Below are positions 55,092 to 63,485 of a stretch of DNA of 64,000 nt, piece after piece. The notes beneath the pieces are model-generated. The model had not been told where the DNA came from, ran no database searches, and saw only the letters and a program-made list of their open reading frames with translations. The DNA is taken from assembly GCF_900111315.1 (NCBI RefSeq), contig NZ_FOGU01000006.1:124001-188000 (forward strand), written 5' to 3'. The translations under genes and the position numbers were made by a program. How positions within the stretch are numbered: the stretch's first letter is position 1; each line of letters opens with the position of its first letter. Source of the stretch: Tranquillimonas rosea. Its GTDB lineage: Bacteria > Pseudomonadota > Alphaproteobacteria > Rhodobacterales > Rhodobacteraceae.

Positions 55092-55475
55092 TTGGGTGAT
55101 CCGGCCGAAGAGCCCGCCCGGATCCGGCTGGACAAGTGGCTCTATTTCGCGCGGTTCTTCAAGACGCGGGCGCTCGCGGCCAAGGTCGTGACGGCGGGGC
55201 AGGTGCGGGTCAACGCGACCCGCGTTTCCAAGCCCTCACGCAGTGTAGGGCCGGGCGATGTGCTGACGTTTCCCCAGGCCCGGGCGGTGCGCGTCGTCCG
55301 TATCCGGGCCGCGGGCGAACGCCGCGGCCCCGCGCCCGAGGCCCAGACGCTCTACGAGGATCTGTCGCCCGAGCCCCGTCGAGACGGCACCGAACCGCGG
55401 CGCGAAGCGGGCGGGCGGCCCACCAAGAAGGCGCGTCGGAACATGCTGCCTAAATCCGGTCCGCCGCTTGAATGA
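55092..55475 (+). CDS. S4-domain RNA-binding protein (Hsp15-like)
   Basis: A 127-residue protein with an N-terminal S4 domain: RIRLDKWLYFARFFKTRALAAKVVTAGQVRVNATRVSKPSRSVGPGDVLTF. This is the Hsp15/HslR-type RNA-binding fold; in Escherichia coli Hsp15 binds stalled 50S subunits. The C-terminal part is basic and probably disordered (PTKKARRNMLPK). The start is a TTG at 55092, immediately after the helicase stop; no other in-frame start precedes the domain. Close coupling to the helicase suggests a shared RNA role. Confidence 0.87.
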   Translation: MGDPAEEPARIRLDKWLYFARFFKTRALAAKVVTAGQVRVNATRVSKPSRSVGPGDVLTFPQARAVRVVRIRAAGERRGPAPEAQTLYEDLSPEPRRDGTEPRREAGGRPTKKARRNMLPKSGPPLE

Positions 55476-55526
55476 TCCCGGCCGCTCGTCTAGGTGACGC
55501 ACAAAGATCGAGTGGATGTTTCCGAC

Positions 55527-55865
55527 ATGACCTACATCGTCAACGATGCCTGTATCTCCTGCAAATACACCGACTGTGTCGAGGTGTGCCCCGTGGATTG
55601 TTTCTACGAGGGAGAGAACATGCTGGTGATCCATCCCGACGAATGCATTGATTGCGGCGTCTGCGAACCCGAGTGCCCCGCCGACGCGATCCGTCCCGAC
55701 ACCGAGCCGGACGCCGAGAAGTGGGTCGAGTTCAATCGCAAGTACTCCGAGCAGTGGCCGAACATCATCACCAAGAAGGACCCGCTGCCCGAGGCCGAGA
55801 AACACGACGGCGAGAGCGGCAAGCTGGAGAAGTACTTCTCCGAGGCGCCGGGCGAGGGCGACTGA
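55527..55865 (+). CDS. fdxA: Ferredoxin FdxA (7Fe-8S type)
   Basis: A 112-residue seven-iron ferredoxin. Cys9, 12, 17, 21 and 25 and Cys40, 43, 46 and 50 supply the 3Fe-4S and 4Fe-4S ligands in the FdxA pattern [20 protein letters not shown] and [18 protein letters not shown]. The helical tail [17 protein letters not shown] is typical of this group. It is a cytoplasmic electron carrier. ATG 55527 is taken; the frame also opens at 55494. The neighbour pair fdxA-carD is widespread in alphaproteobacteria. Confidence 0.95.
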   Translation: MTYIVNDACISCKYTDCVEVCPVDCFYEGENMLVIHPDECIDCGVCEPECPADAIRPDTEPDAEKWVEFNRKYSEQWPNIITKKDPLPEAEKHDGESGKLEKYFSEAPGEGD

Positions 55866-55905
55866 GCGATTCGCCGCCGCAGCGCGGCATCACGCAGCGT
55901 TCACG

Positions 55906-55926
55906 AGCAATTTTTTGCTGTTTTTT
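55906..55926 (+). terminator. Weak terminator after fdxA
   Basis: AGCAA (55906-55910) and TTGCT (55915-55919) form a short 5-bp stem with a TTTT loop, followed by G and six Ts (55921-55926). It begins 41 bases after the fdxA stop. The stem is short and AT-rich, so termination may be partial. Confidence 0.45.
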
Positions 55927-55947
55927 AACGGCTTAATCGGGCTGCGC

Positions 55948-55976
55948 TTTCCAAGTGTCATGTGACGTGCTATGTA
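55948..55976 (+). promoter_or_regulatory. Candidate carD promoter
   Basis: TTTCCA (55948-55953) and TATGTA (55971-55976) are spaced by 17 bases and fit a housekeeping sigma promoter, giving a leader of about 150 bases before carD. The -10 hexamer has A, not T, at its last position; promoters lacking that T are the class dependent on CarD in Rhodobacter sphaeroides, where CarD also controls its own gene. Confidence 0.5.
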
Positions 55977-56062
55977 TACGCCTCGCGCGGCCAACTCCGC
56001 GCGGGCGCACCCGTCTGCCTGAGGATCGCGAATTGGGTGCGCGTCGGCGCTGCACGGACGTT

Positions 56063-56080
56063 CGGAACGGTCGGGTTCCG
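56063..56080 (+). other. Hairpin in the carD leader
   Basis: CGGAAC (56063-56068) and GTTCCG (56075-56080) form a 6-bp stem with a GGTCGG loop, followed by GGGGTCCTTTTCTTC. The GGGGTCCTT word recurs about 25 bases later, just before the carD Shine-Dalgarno. This could be a weak attenuator in the leader; no functional evidence. Confidence 0.35.
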
Positions 56081-56133
56081 GGGGTCCTTTTCTTCGCCGG
56101 TCACCTGGGGTCCTTACGAGGAAGACTGACTAC

Positions 56134-56649
56134 ATGAGCAAAGCGAAGAAACCTGAGTTCCGTCCCAACGATTACGTCGTCTATCCGGCGCATGGCGTGG
56201 GTCAGATCGTCTCGATCGAGCAGCAGGACATCGCCGGCATCGCGCTGGAGCTGTTCGTGATCTCGTTCGAGAAGGACAAGATGACCCTGCGTGTGCCGAC
56301 CCATAAGGCCAGCGAAGTCGGTATGCGTCAACTCAGCACGCCTGACGTTGTCGGCGAGGCGATGAAGACGCTTCGTGGCAAGGCCAAGGTTAAGAAGGCC
56401 ATGTGGTCGCGCCGGGCCCAGGAATACGAGCAGAAGATCAACTCGGGCGATCTCATCGCGATCGCCGAGGTGGTGCGAGATCTCCATCGAGCGGACGACC
56501 AGCGCGAGCAGAGCTATTCCGAGCGGCAGCTGTACGAGGCCGCGATGGAGCGTCTGACGCGTGAGGTCGCTGCCGTGTCCGGCTCCGACGAGACCGCCGC
56601 GCAGAAGCAGGTGGACGAGGTTCTGGTGGGACGCGCCGCCGCCGCGTGA
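56134..56649 (+). CDS. carD: CarD family transcription regulator
   Basis: A 171-residue CarD/CdnL protein. The N-terminal RNA polymerase-interacting domain, FRPNDYVVYPAHGVGQIVSIEQQDIAGIALELFVISFEKDKM-type sequence (about 8-60), is followed by an all-helical DNA-binding domain with KKAMWSRRAQEYEQKINSGD and RDLHRADDQREQSYSERQLYEAAMERL. It stabilises open complexes at promoters with poor -10 elements. GAGGAAG precedes ATG 56134. A leader of about 150 bases with a hairpin and the candidate promoter lie upstream; a terminator follows. Confidence 0.96.
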   Translation: MSKAKKPEFRPNDYVVYPAHGVGQIVSIEQQDIAGIALELFVISFEKDKMTLRVPTHKASEVGMRQLSTPDVVGEAMKTLRGKAKVKKAMWSRRAQEYEQKINSGDLIAIAEVVRDLHRADDQREQSYSERQLYEAAMERLTREVAAVSGSDETAAQKQVDEVLVGRAAAA

Positions 56650-56681
56650 TGCCCCTCCGGCCAGCGCCGCCTCTGTCGAAG

Positions 56682-56714
56682 CCGTCGCAGCCCTGCGGCG
56701 GATTTCGTCTTTTC
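56682..56714 (+). terminator. Terminator after carD
   Basis: CCGTCGCA (56682-56689) pairs with TGCGGCGG (56694-56701), including one G-T wobble, around a GCCC loop. It is followed by the T-rich ATTTCGTCTTTTC. It lies 33 bases after carD and before the convergent cobalamin gene. Confidence 0.7.
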
Positions 56715-56720
56715 GCGGGG

Positions 56721-57476
56721 TCAGAGCGCGGCGAGCAGGGTCAGCAGCACCGCGATCTCGCTGAGTTGCTGACAGGCGCCCAAGATGTCGCCGGTATGGC
56801 CGCCGATCCTGGCGCGGGCGATCAGCGCAAGCCCGGCGCTCACCGCTGCCGCGGCGAGAAGCGCGGGAAGCGTCGCGATCCCGACGGTCAATAGTCCGAC
56901 GATCAGCGCGACGGCGATGGCGCCGGTCTGCGTCGTGGTGCCCGGACGGCCGACCTTGGCGGACAGGCCGTCATCCCGCGCCGGGCGCATCCGTCCCATC
57001 GCCAAGACCATCGGCACGCGTGAGATCACCCCTGCGGCGAGAAGCGGGGCCAGCACGGCGCCCTGCGCGAATAAAGCGGCAAGCGCGGCCCATCGCAGCC
57101 CCACCGACAGCGCCAGCGCCAGCGTGCCGTAGGCGCCCATGCGGCTGTCCCCCATGATTTCGAGCCGACGCTGGCGGGTCCAGCCGCCCCACAGACCGTC
57201 GGCGGTGTCGGCCAGCCCGTCCTCGTGCATGCAGCCGGTGGCGATGACGGTCACCGACAGCGCCAAGCCGGCCGCGACCGCGGGGCCGAGCCCAAGGGAA
57301 AGCGCCGGCACCGCGACCAGCGCCGCGAGCCCCCCGGTCACGAGACCCACCGCCGGCCAGGCCCATGCCGCACGCGCGCCGCGCTCCATCGCGCGCATGC
57401 CGTCGCCGGGTACGGGAAGGCGGGTCAGCAGGCCAAGGGCGCAGGGCAGGTCGCTGAGGCGCGGGGCGTCGGACAT
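56721..57476 (-). CDS. cobS: Adenosylcobinamide-GDP ribazoletransferase (cobalamin synthase)
   Basis: A 251-residue polytopic membrane enzyme joining adenosylcobinamide-GDP and alpha-ribazole, the last step of B12 assembly. Also called CobV in the aerobic-pathway nomenclature; unrelated to the chelatase CobS at 38063-39049. Signatures are the N-terminal LGLLTRLPVP, the metal-site GCMHEDGLADTADGLWGGW and RLEIMGDSRMGAYG, with several helices. ATG 57476 starts MSDAPRL; the frame stays open upstream over the divergent partner gene. It is divergent from the phosphoribosyltransferase gene across 64 bases. Confidence 0.94.
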   Translation of the reverse strand: MSDAPRLSDLPCALGLLTRLPVPGDGMRAMERGARAAWAWPAVGLVTGGLAALVAVPALSLGLGPAVAAGLALSVTVIATGCMHEDGLADTADGLWGGWTRQRRLEIMGDSRMGAYGTLALALSVGLRWAALAALFAQGAVLAPLLAAGVISRVPMVLAMGRMRPARDDGLSAKVGRPGTTTQTGAIAVALIVGLLTVGIATLPALLAAAAVSAGLALIARARIGGHTGDILGACQQLSEIAVLLTLLAAL

Positions 57477-57540
57477 TGGGCTCTTTCTCTCGTCGCTTGG
57501 CTGCGCCAGAAGGGGCGCGCCGCCGACATGAAGGACCGAG

Positions 57541-58545
57541 ATGACATTTTCCAGCCTCGATGACATCGCCGCCGCGCTTCGCGACCTTCCCCAGCCCGAC
57601 GCGCAGGCGCTCACCGGCGCCGCCGAACGCAATACGCAGCTGACGAAGCCGCCCGCGTCGCTCGGCCGGCTGGAAGAGCTGGCGCAATGGTATGCCGGCT
57701 GGCGCGGCATCCCCCGGCCCGGCCTGGCGCGGCCCCAGATCGCCATCTTTGCGGGTAACCACGGGGTCGCGCAGCGCGGCGTCTCGGCGTTCCCGCCCGA
57801 GGTCACGGCGCAGATGGTGGCCAATTTCCAGGCGGGCGGCGCGGCGATCAACCAACTCAGCCAGACCTTCGGTGCGACGATGAGCGTGCACGCGCTCGAT
57901 CTCGGAACGCCGACCGCCGATTTCACCGAAGGCCCCGCGATGGACGCCGATGCCTTCCTCGCCGCGTGGCGCACAGGGTGGGACGCCGTCGATCCCGAGG
58001 CCGACCTGTTGGTGACAGGCGAGATGGGCATCGGCAACACGACCTCGGCCGCCGCCATCGCGCTCGCGCTCTACGGCGGGGCGGCTGCCGACTGGACGGG
58101 GGCCGGGACGGGCGTGACCGCCGGGGCCTTCACCGGCAAGGCGAGGGTCGTCGAGGCCGGTGCCGCGCGGCACGGGAGCCAGCCGCCGGTGGAGATCCTG
58201 CGGTGTCTCGGCGGGCGCGAGCTGGTTGCGATGGCGGCGGCGATCCTGCGCGCCCGGCACCTGCGGATCCCGGTGATCCTCGACGGTTTCATCTGCACCG
58301 CCTCCGCGGCCACGCTGGAGGCCGCCGCACCGGGCGCGCTGGACCATTGCGTCGCGGGGCACCGATCGGCCGAGGCAGGGCACGGGGCGCTCTTGCAGCG
58401 GCTGGACAAGGTGCCGCTCCTGGACCTCGGCCTGCGGCTGGGCGAGGGCTCCGGCGCGGCGTTGGCCATCGGGGTGCTGCAGGGCGCGGTGGCCTGTCAC
58501 TCGGGCATGGCGACCTTCGGAGAGGCGGGGGTGAGTGGCGGCTAG
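57541..58545 (+). CDS. cobT: Nicotinate-nucleotide:dimethylbenzimidazole phosphoribosyltransferase
   Basis: A 334-residue enzyme making alpha-ribazole phosphate from nicotinate mononucleotide and dimethylbenzimidazole; called CobU in the aerobic-pathway nomenclature and unrelated to chelatase CobT. Family marks are [14 protein letters not shown] near residue 35, [32 protein letters not shown], and [21 protein letters not shown] near the end holds the catalytic glutamate (GEGSG). Its stop codon overlaps that of the convergent antiporter gene within the palindrome CTAG. Confidence 0.95.
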   Translation: MTFSSLDDIAAALRDLPQPDAQALTGAAERNTQLTKPPASLGRLEELAQWYAGWRGIPRPGLARPQIAIFAGNHGVAQRGVSAFPPEVTAQMVANFQAGGAAINQLSQTFGATMSVHALDLGTPTADFTEGPAMDADAFLAAWRTGWDAVDPEADLLVTGEMGIGNTTSAAAIALALYGGAAADWTGAGTGVTAGAFTGKARVVEAGAARHGSQPPVEILRCLGGRELVAMAAAILRARHLRIPVILDGFICTASAATLEAAAPGALDHCVAGHRSAEAGHGALLQRLDKVPLLDLGLRLGEGSGAALAIGVLQGAVACHSGMATFGEAGVSGG

Positions 58546-60527
58546 GCCTTCAGCCCCTCGGCATCTTCCTTTTCCTGCTGGATCGCGTCCTCTTCCGCGA
58601 TCTCCTCGTCCTCGGCGAAATCGGCGGCGCGCTTGCGCGCGGCCTCGTCCGAGTCGAACTTGTCGACGAGCGCCGTCTCGAGCTCCTTGTTCAGCTCGCG
58701 CGCGCGGGCGATGTAGGCGTCGTTTCGCGCCACGGGCACGCCAGGCACCCACAGATCGGCCAGCTCGCGCAGGGCCGAGCGGTCGATCTTGTAGAACGCC
58801 TTTTCCATCTCGGACGCCTCGTAGCCCGAAAGCCCCATGTTCTCGAGCACATAGCGGCCGGCCCTGAGGGAGGAATCGAAGAGCTCGCGCACGATGTCGT
58901 CGGCCCCCGCACGGTACAGCTCGTAGACGTGGACCCGGTCGCGGGCGCGGGCGACGATGTGCAGGTCGGGGCGTTCGCGCCGGGCGAACTCGACGATGCG
59001 GGTCGAACTGTCCTTGTCGTCCATCGCCACCACCAGCACGCGCGCCGTGGCGAGGCCCGCGGCGTGCAAGAGTTCCGGCCGCGCCGGATCGCCGAAGAAG
59101 CCCTTGAACCCGAAGCGCCGCATCAACTGGATCGTGTTCAGGTCGTGGTCCAGGACCACCGTGCGGAACCCGCCCAGTTGCAGCATGCGGTTCACCACCT
59201 GACCGAACCGCCCGATGCCGGCGATGATGATCGGGGCAGTCTCGTCGATCTCGTCTTCTTCGACGTCGTCCTCGGGCTCAGCCATGCGCTTGGAAATCTG
59301 CTCGAACGCGATGAAGAACAGCGGCGTCATCAACATCGAAAGCGCGATCACCAGAAGGGCCGTCTCGCCCAGTTCGGCCGGCAGCACGTTCTGCTGGAGC
59401 GAGAAGCTGACCAGCACGAAGCCGAACTCGCCGGCCTGTGCCAGCCCCAGCGTAAACAGCCAGCGGTCGCGGGGCCTGAGCTTGAAGATCAGCGCCAGCA
59501 CGTACAGCACGGCCCCCTTGATCGCCATCACCCCCAGCGTCAGACCCATGATCGCGAAGGGCGCGCCGAAGAACGTGCCGAACTGGATCCCCGCGCCAAC
59601 GGTGATGAAGAACAGCCCCAGCAGGAGGCCCTTGAAGGGTTCGATGTCCGATTCCAGCTCGTGCCGGAACTCGCTGTTGGCAAGGACCACGCCGGCCAGG
59701 AACGTGCCGAGCGCGGGAGACAGGCCCACCAGCGTCATCAGAAACGCGGTCGCGATCACGATCAGCAGGGCGAAACAGGTATAGAGCTCGCGCAGGCGCG
59801 CGGCGTGGATGAAGCGGAAGATCGGGCGTGTCGCATAGGTGCCGAGCAGGATGACCAGCGCGACCGCGCCGAGCGTCAGCAGCGTCATGCCCCAGCCCGG
59901 AAGGTTGTCGATCAGGCTCAGCGCGGCCTCGGCGTGGTCGCCGGCGGTGGTTTCCGGCAGGTCGGCCTCGCTCTCCGCCCCGCCGTGGCCGCCGCCGCCG
60001 CCGCCGTTCAGGCCGGGGATGGCCAGCAGCGGCAGGAAGGCCAGCATCGGGATGACGGCGATGTCCTGGGTCAGCAGGACCGAGAAGGTCGAGCGTCCTC
60101 CGCTGGTTTGCACCAGGCCCTTTTCGCTGAGCGTCTGCAGGACGATGGCGGTCGAGGACAGGGCAAACACGGTGCCGAGCGCCAGCGCGATGCTGGGCGG
60201 CTGGCCCAGCAGCATCGCCCCGCCGGTCACGAGCGCCATGGTCAGCAGGATCTGTGCACCGCCGAGGCCCAGCAACCGGTGCCGCATGTCCCACAGATTG
60301 CGCGGCTCCAACTCCAGCCCGATCAGGAACAGCATCATCACGACGCCGAACTCGGCGAAGTGCTGCAGGTCCGCCGTCTCGGACCCGACCAACCCGAGGA
60401 ACGGCCCGATCACGATCCCCGCGGCGAGGTAGCCCAGCACCGAACCCAGCCCAAGACGGGCGGCAAGCGGCACGGCGATCACCGCGGCGGCGAGATAGAT
60501 CGTGGCTTGGAGCAGGAAGTTTTCCAT
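58542..60527 (-). CDS. CPA2 family cation:proton antiporter (Kef-like)
   Basis: A 661-residue protein. About twelve membrane helices (residues 1-390) have the Na/H exchanger fold with [16 protein letters not shown] at the N-terminus and the [16 protein letters not shown] helix. A cytoplasmic TrkA-N/RCK domain follows with nucleotide loop [13 protein letters not shown] near 417, and [19 protein letters not shown] charged C-terminal tail is rich in Glu/Asp. It resembles glutathione-gated KefB/KefC and YbaL, so potassium efflux in exchange for protons is likely. No KefF/KefG partner is adjacent. Confidence 0.9.
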   Translation of the reverse strand: MENFLLQATIYLAAAVIAVPLAARLGLGSVLGYLAAGIVIGPFLGLVGSETADLQHFAEFGVVMMLFLIGLELEPRNLWDMRHRLLGLGGAQILLTMALVTGGAMLLGQPPSIALALGTVFALSSTAIVLQTLSEKGLVQTSGGRSTFSVLLTQDIAVIPMLAFLPLLAIPGLNGGGGGGHGGAESEADLPETTAGDHAEAALSLIDNLPGWGMTLLTLGAVALVILLGTYATRPIFRFIHAARLRELYTCFALLIVIATAFLMTLVGLSPALGTFLAGVVLANSEFRHELESDIEPFKGLLLGLFFITVGAGIQFGTFFGAPFAIMGLTLGVMAIKGAVLYVLALIFKLRPRDRWLFTLGLAQAGEFGFVLVSFSLQQNVLPAELGETALLVIALSMLMTPLFFIAFEQISKRMAEPEDDVEEDEIDETAPIIIAGIGRFGQVVNRMLQLGGFRTVVLDHDLNTIQLMRRFGFKGFFGDPARPELLHAAGLATARVLVVAMDDKDSSTRIVEFARRERPDLHIVARARDRVHVYELYRAGADDIVRELFDSSLRAGRYVLENMGLSGYEASEMEKAFYKIDRSALRELADLWVPGVPVARNDAYIARARELNKELETALVDKFDSDEAARKRAADFAEDEEIAEEDAIQQEKEDAEGLKA

Positions 60528-60575
60528 GTGTCTCCTCTTGGATCGCGGCCAAGGTCGGCAGCGGCGCGTCCGGTT

Positions 60576-60782
60576 TCACCCCGATCCATGACGCTCCGGC
60601 TGCGGACACTTGGCCACGGCCGGACGCAGCGGCAGAAACTGGGTCAGGAACGTGTTCAACGCTCCGGGATCGGCGCAGAATATCCGCAGAAGGTAGTCCG
60701 CTTCGCCCGCTGCTGTCCATGCGCTGATGATGTCGGGCCGACCTCCGGTCGGATCGCGGTGACCAAGCTGCCGGACCGGCAC
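60576..60782 (-). pseudogene. AsnC/Lrp regulator remnant
   Basis: The minus strand encodes RPDIISAWTAAGEADYLLRIF-like sequence, followed by CADPGALNTFLTQFLPLRPAVAK. This is the ligand-binding (AsnC_trans_reg) core of Lrp/AsnC regulators, where G-x-A/D-D-Y-L-L and the Lxx-F-L helix are hallmarks. The N-terminal helix-turn-helix is missing and the final strand is replaced by unrelated residues (CPQPERHGSG). I read it as a decayed gene fragment in the 305-base gap between the antiporter and the next gene. It could be an unrelated small gene, but the match pattern argues against that. Confidence 0.5.
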
Positions 60783-60832
60783 GGAGGACGACGGCGCCCG
60801 CGACTGGCGCGCCCCGTCGTCGTTCCGAGCGG

Positions 60833-63331
60833 TCAGCTGTTCGGCATCTGCAGCGTAATGTTCCGGCCGCCTTTCACATAGCGGAGGGCGCTGTCGCCGA
60901 TCGCGGCGACCCGGCCCCCGTCGATGCGGTCCCCGACCTTGACCTTCACGAAGCGCCCGTTGGGCAGGCGCAGCAGCGCGCGGCGGTTGCTGTCGCCGCC
61001 ATAGACGCCGATCAGGTTCATCCGGCCGAGCCGCAGCTCGTTCGGCGACGTGGCCGAGCGGGCGACGGTCGCGCTTGTGGGGGCGGTGGGTTGCGCGCGG
61101 GCCTCGCTCGGCACTGGCGTCGACGCCCGTGCGGCCGCGATACGCTGCTCCAACGCCTCGGGGCGAGAGCGGGGCGAAAGCGAGCGGGCCACCGCGGCGG
61201 GATTGGTCGAGACGATCTCCGTCTCTTCCTCCTCGGCTGCGCTCTCGTCCTGTTCGGCCGTGTCTGCGGCATCGGCCGGGGCGTTGTCCTCGAGCTCGTC
61301 GATCACCTCCTGGGCGGCGGTGGAGGCGGCGGCGCTGGCCTCGGCGGCGGCGTTGGCGCTCTCGCGCGCGGCGGCCAGGTCCTCGGGGCGGGCGCGGGGA
61401 CGCAGCAGTGCTGCCTGCGCCTCATCGTCCGTGGTGCTCTCGTCCGCGTCTGGCGTTTGGGCCTCGGCCTCTTCCTCGCTGCCCGTGTCCTTGCCCGGAC
61501 GGCGCAGCGGCCGCACGGCAGGCACCTCTGTATCGTTGGCGCTGCGGACCTCGACCGGAGCGCGGTCGGGGCGGTCCGGCGGGATCACGTCGGGCACGCC
61601 GTCATAGACGACGATGCCGTCGGGCGAGACGGCGCCTTCGGGATCGGGCCTGACCATTCCGTCGTCGGTCAGGTCGAAATCCGTACCGGCCGGTGCGGGC
61701 GGCAGCGCGACCGTGTCGGAAGGCGTGTCGCGCGGCGGCTCGGGCGTGGGCATGCGGTTCGCAGAGGCAAGCGCGATCTCGGGGTCGTCGGCAGAGACGT
61801 AGATGTCCTCGGCCCGGTCCGCTTCGGGCGGTGCGGATTCCTCGGGTGACAATTGCCAGATGCCGGTCGAGGCATAGCGCGACAGCGCCGCTTCGGGGGT
61901 CAGCGGTTGCGGCAAGGCGGGCTCGGCCGCCGCGTCAGAGGATGGCGGCACGGTGGCCTCGGCGTCCGCCGCCGGTGTCAGCGCCGCCTCGTCGGTCGCG
62001 GGCGGGGTCGCGCCGCCATCCGGGCCAGGCGGTACGACGTCGCGCGCCTCGGCGTCCGGCGCGGTCGTGCCGGGTTCGACGGCGGCGATGCTGTTGGCGT
62101 CTTCGGACGCGCTGCCGGTGACCCAGGTGATGCCGATCCAGCCGCCCACGACGAGCGCGACGGCAATCACAACGCCCGCCACGAGCCCGCCTATCCCGCG
62201 CGAGGCTGGCCTTTCGGAGGCGCGCGCGCCGAAGATCGTCAGCGCTTCGGCCTCGTCCTTCGGGCGGTTCGCGGCCAGCCTGTCCTGCGCCGGATCGGGG
62301 CCGGGAATGGAAGGGGCCGAGGATGTCTGGCCCATTTTCCCCGTCGCCGCGGGGGATGTCCGCGGCGCGGGCGCGTCCTGCGCATCCACGTCGGCCTCTC
62401 CTGCGTCGGCCCGCAGGTCCAGACGGCCGGGTACGTCGCCCAGATCGGGAGAAGTCGCGGCGGGCTCCTCCTCGGCCGTGCGGCGACGGGACATGAACTG
62501 AACGGGGGCCTCGGGCAGCGGGGCGGTGTCCTTCGTCGCTGGTGCGGGGCGCGGCGCGGCCGGCTCCTTGGGGGCGGGCATGCCGGGCTCGCGCGGCTCG
62601 ATCTCGGACGCGGGCTTGGCTTCGGCGAGGTCGTGAGGCGGTTCCGGCGACGTCTGGGCCGGCTCGGCCCCGTGATCCTCGGGCGGGCTGGCGGCTTCGG
62701 ACGACGGCTCGGGCGGACGGGCTGCGATCTCGGGCGCGTCCGGTGTCGACGCCTGGGGCGCGTGCGGTTCGGTTGGTGCCACTTCTGTGGGCGCGACTGT
62801 CGGCGCCGCTGTGGCCACGGTGGCGTCCGCTGGTGGCGTGGCGGGGGCCTCGGCCGAGGAGGTCGCGCCGAATTTCGGGCGCCCGCGGAACATGCCGGGC
62901 CGGGGGCGTGCGGTGAACCGGACGGGATTGAAACCGTGCGCGGCGGCAAAGCCTTCGGCCTCGTCCAGCGTTTCCTTCGCCACGGCTGCGACCAGCGCGG
63001 CATCGTCCTTGGTGCGCCAGTCGTATCGCAGGTCCGCGATGCCGTAGGGCGTCATAGACTCGAGCGCCGCGCGCACCGCCGCATCGCGGGTGGCGCGGTC
63101 GGGGCCGGGCGCGTCGATGCTGGTATAGAGAATTTCCGAATCCGGCACGATCAACTCGGTCCGCAGCGGTCCCTCGGCGGTGTCGAGGGCCAGCTGGCGC
63201 AATCCGGCGATCTTCTCGTCGAAGGCGGGGTCGTCTAGCGCGACCTCTCCGATGACCGGGTCGCCCTTGGCGGTCAGGTGCCGCAGGCGAACGCCTGTCC
63301 TGGAAAGATCGAGCGCGAATTCCAACTTCAT
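60833..63331 (-). CDS. Large membrane protein with PilP/GspC-like C-terminus, unknown
   Basis: An 832-residue protein. Residues 1-150 form a compact domain starting MKLEFALDLSRTGVRLRHL, with alternating strands resembling the actin-like PilM/GspL cytoplasmic fold, though without a clear motif. A Pro/Ala/Glu-rich linker (about 155-375) leads to one membrane helix (about 380-404). A second disordered stretch (about 405-755) then ends in an ordered region (about 760-832), NLIGVYGGDSNRRALLRLPNGRFVKVKVGDRIDGGRVAAIGDSALRYV in type, like the HR/PilP domain of secretion and pilus proteins. It probably bridges cytoplasm and periplasm. No pilus or secretion gene is adjacent. Confidence 0.75.
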   Translation of the reverse strand: MKLEFALDLSRTGVRLRHLTAKGDPVIGEVALDDPAFDEKIAGLRQLALDTAEGPLRTELIVPDSEILYTSIDAPGPDRATRDAAVRAALESMTPYGIADLRYDWRTKDDAALVAAVAKETLDEAEGFAAAHGFNPVRFTARPRPGMFRGRPKFGATSSAEAPATPPADATVATAAPTVAPTEVAPTEPHAPQASTPDAPEIAARPPEPSSEAASPPEDHGAEPAQTSPEPPHDLAEAKPASEIEPREPGMPAPKEPAAPRPAPATKDTAPLPEAPVQFMSRRRTAEEEPAATSPDLGDVPGRLDLRADAGEADVDAQDAPAPRTSPAATGKMGQTSSAPSIPGPDPAQDRLAANRPKDEAEALTIFGARASERPASRGIGGLVAGVVIAVALVVGGWIGITWVTGSASEDANSIAAVEPGTTAPDAEARDVVPPGPDGGATPPATDEAALTPAADAEATVPPSSDAAAEPALPQPLTPEAALSRYASTGIWQLSPEESAPPEADRAEDIYVSADDPEIALASANRMPTPEPPRDTPSDTVALPPAPAGTDFDLTDDGMVRPDPEGAVSPDGIVVYDGVPDVIPPDRPDRAPVEVRSANDTEVPAVRPLRRPGKDTGSEEEAEAQTPDADESTTDDEAQAALLRPRARPEDLAAARESANAAAEASAAASTAAQEVIDELEDNAPADAADTAEQDESAAEEEETEIVSTNPAAVARSLSPRSRPEALEQRIAAARASTPVPSEARAQPTAPTSATVARSATSPNELRLGRMNLIGVYGGDSNRRALLRLPNGRFVKVKVGDRIDGGRVAAIGDSALRYVKGGRNITLQMPNS

Positions 63332-63485
63332 GTCAACGCTCTAGCAATAAGTGCGGACGTGACGCGTCGTCAGCTTCCGCTTTCAGGACCTTATAGCAGC
63401 ATTTCGCCGAACTTGGCAAAAACAGCTTTCCGGGCGAGGTGCGCCGTGCCCTTGTCCCGTCAAGGGTTAACGGAGAGAGAACATC

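Noticed and set aside
57966-60881. Plus-strand open frame of 971 codons opposite the CPA2 antiporter
   Set aside because: It lies over a clear minus-strand antiporter gene, shows no domain, and runs out of the frame of another real gene. It is a GC-rich shadow frame.
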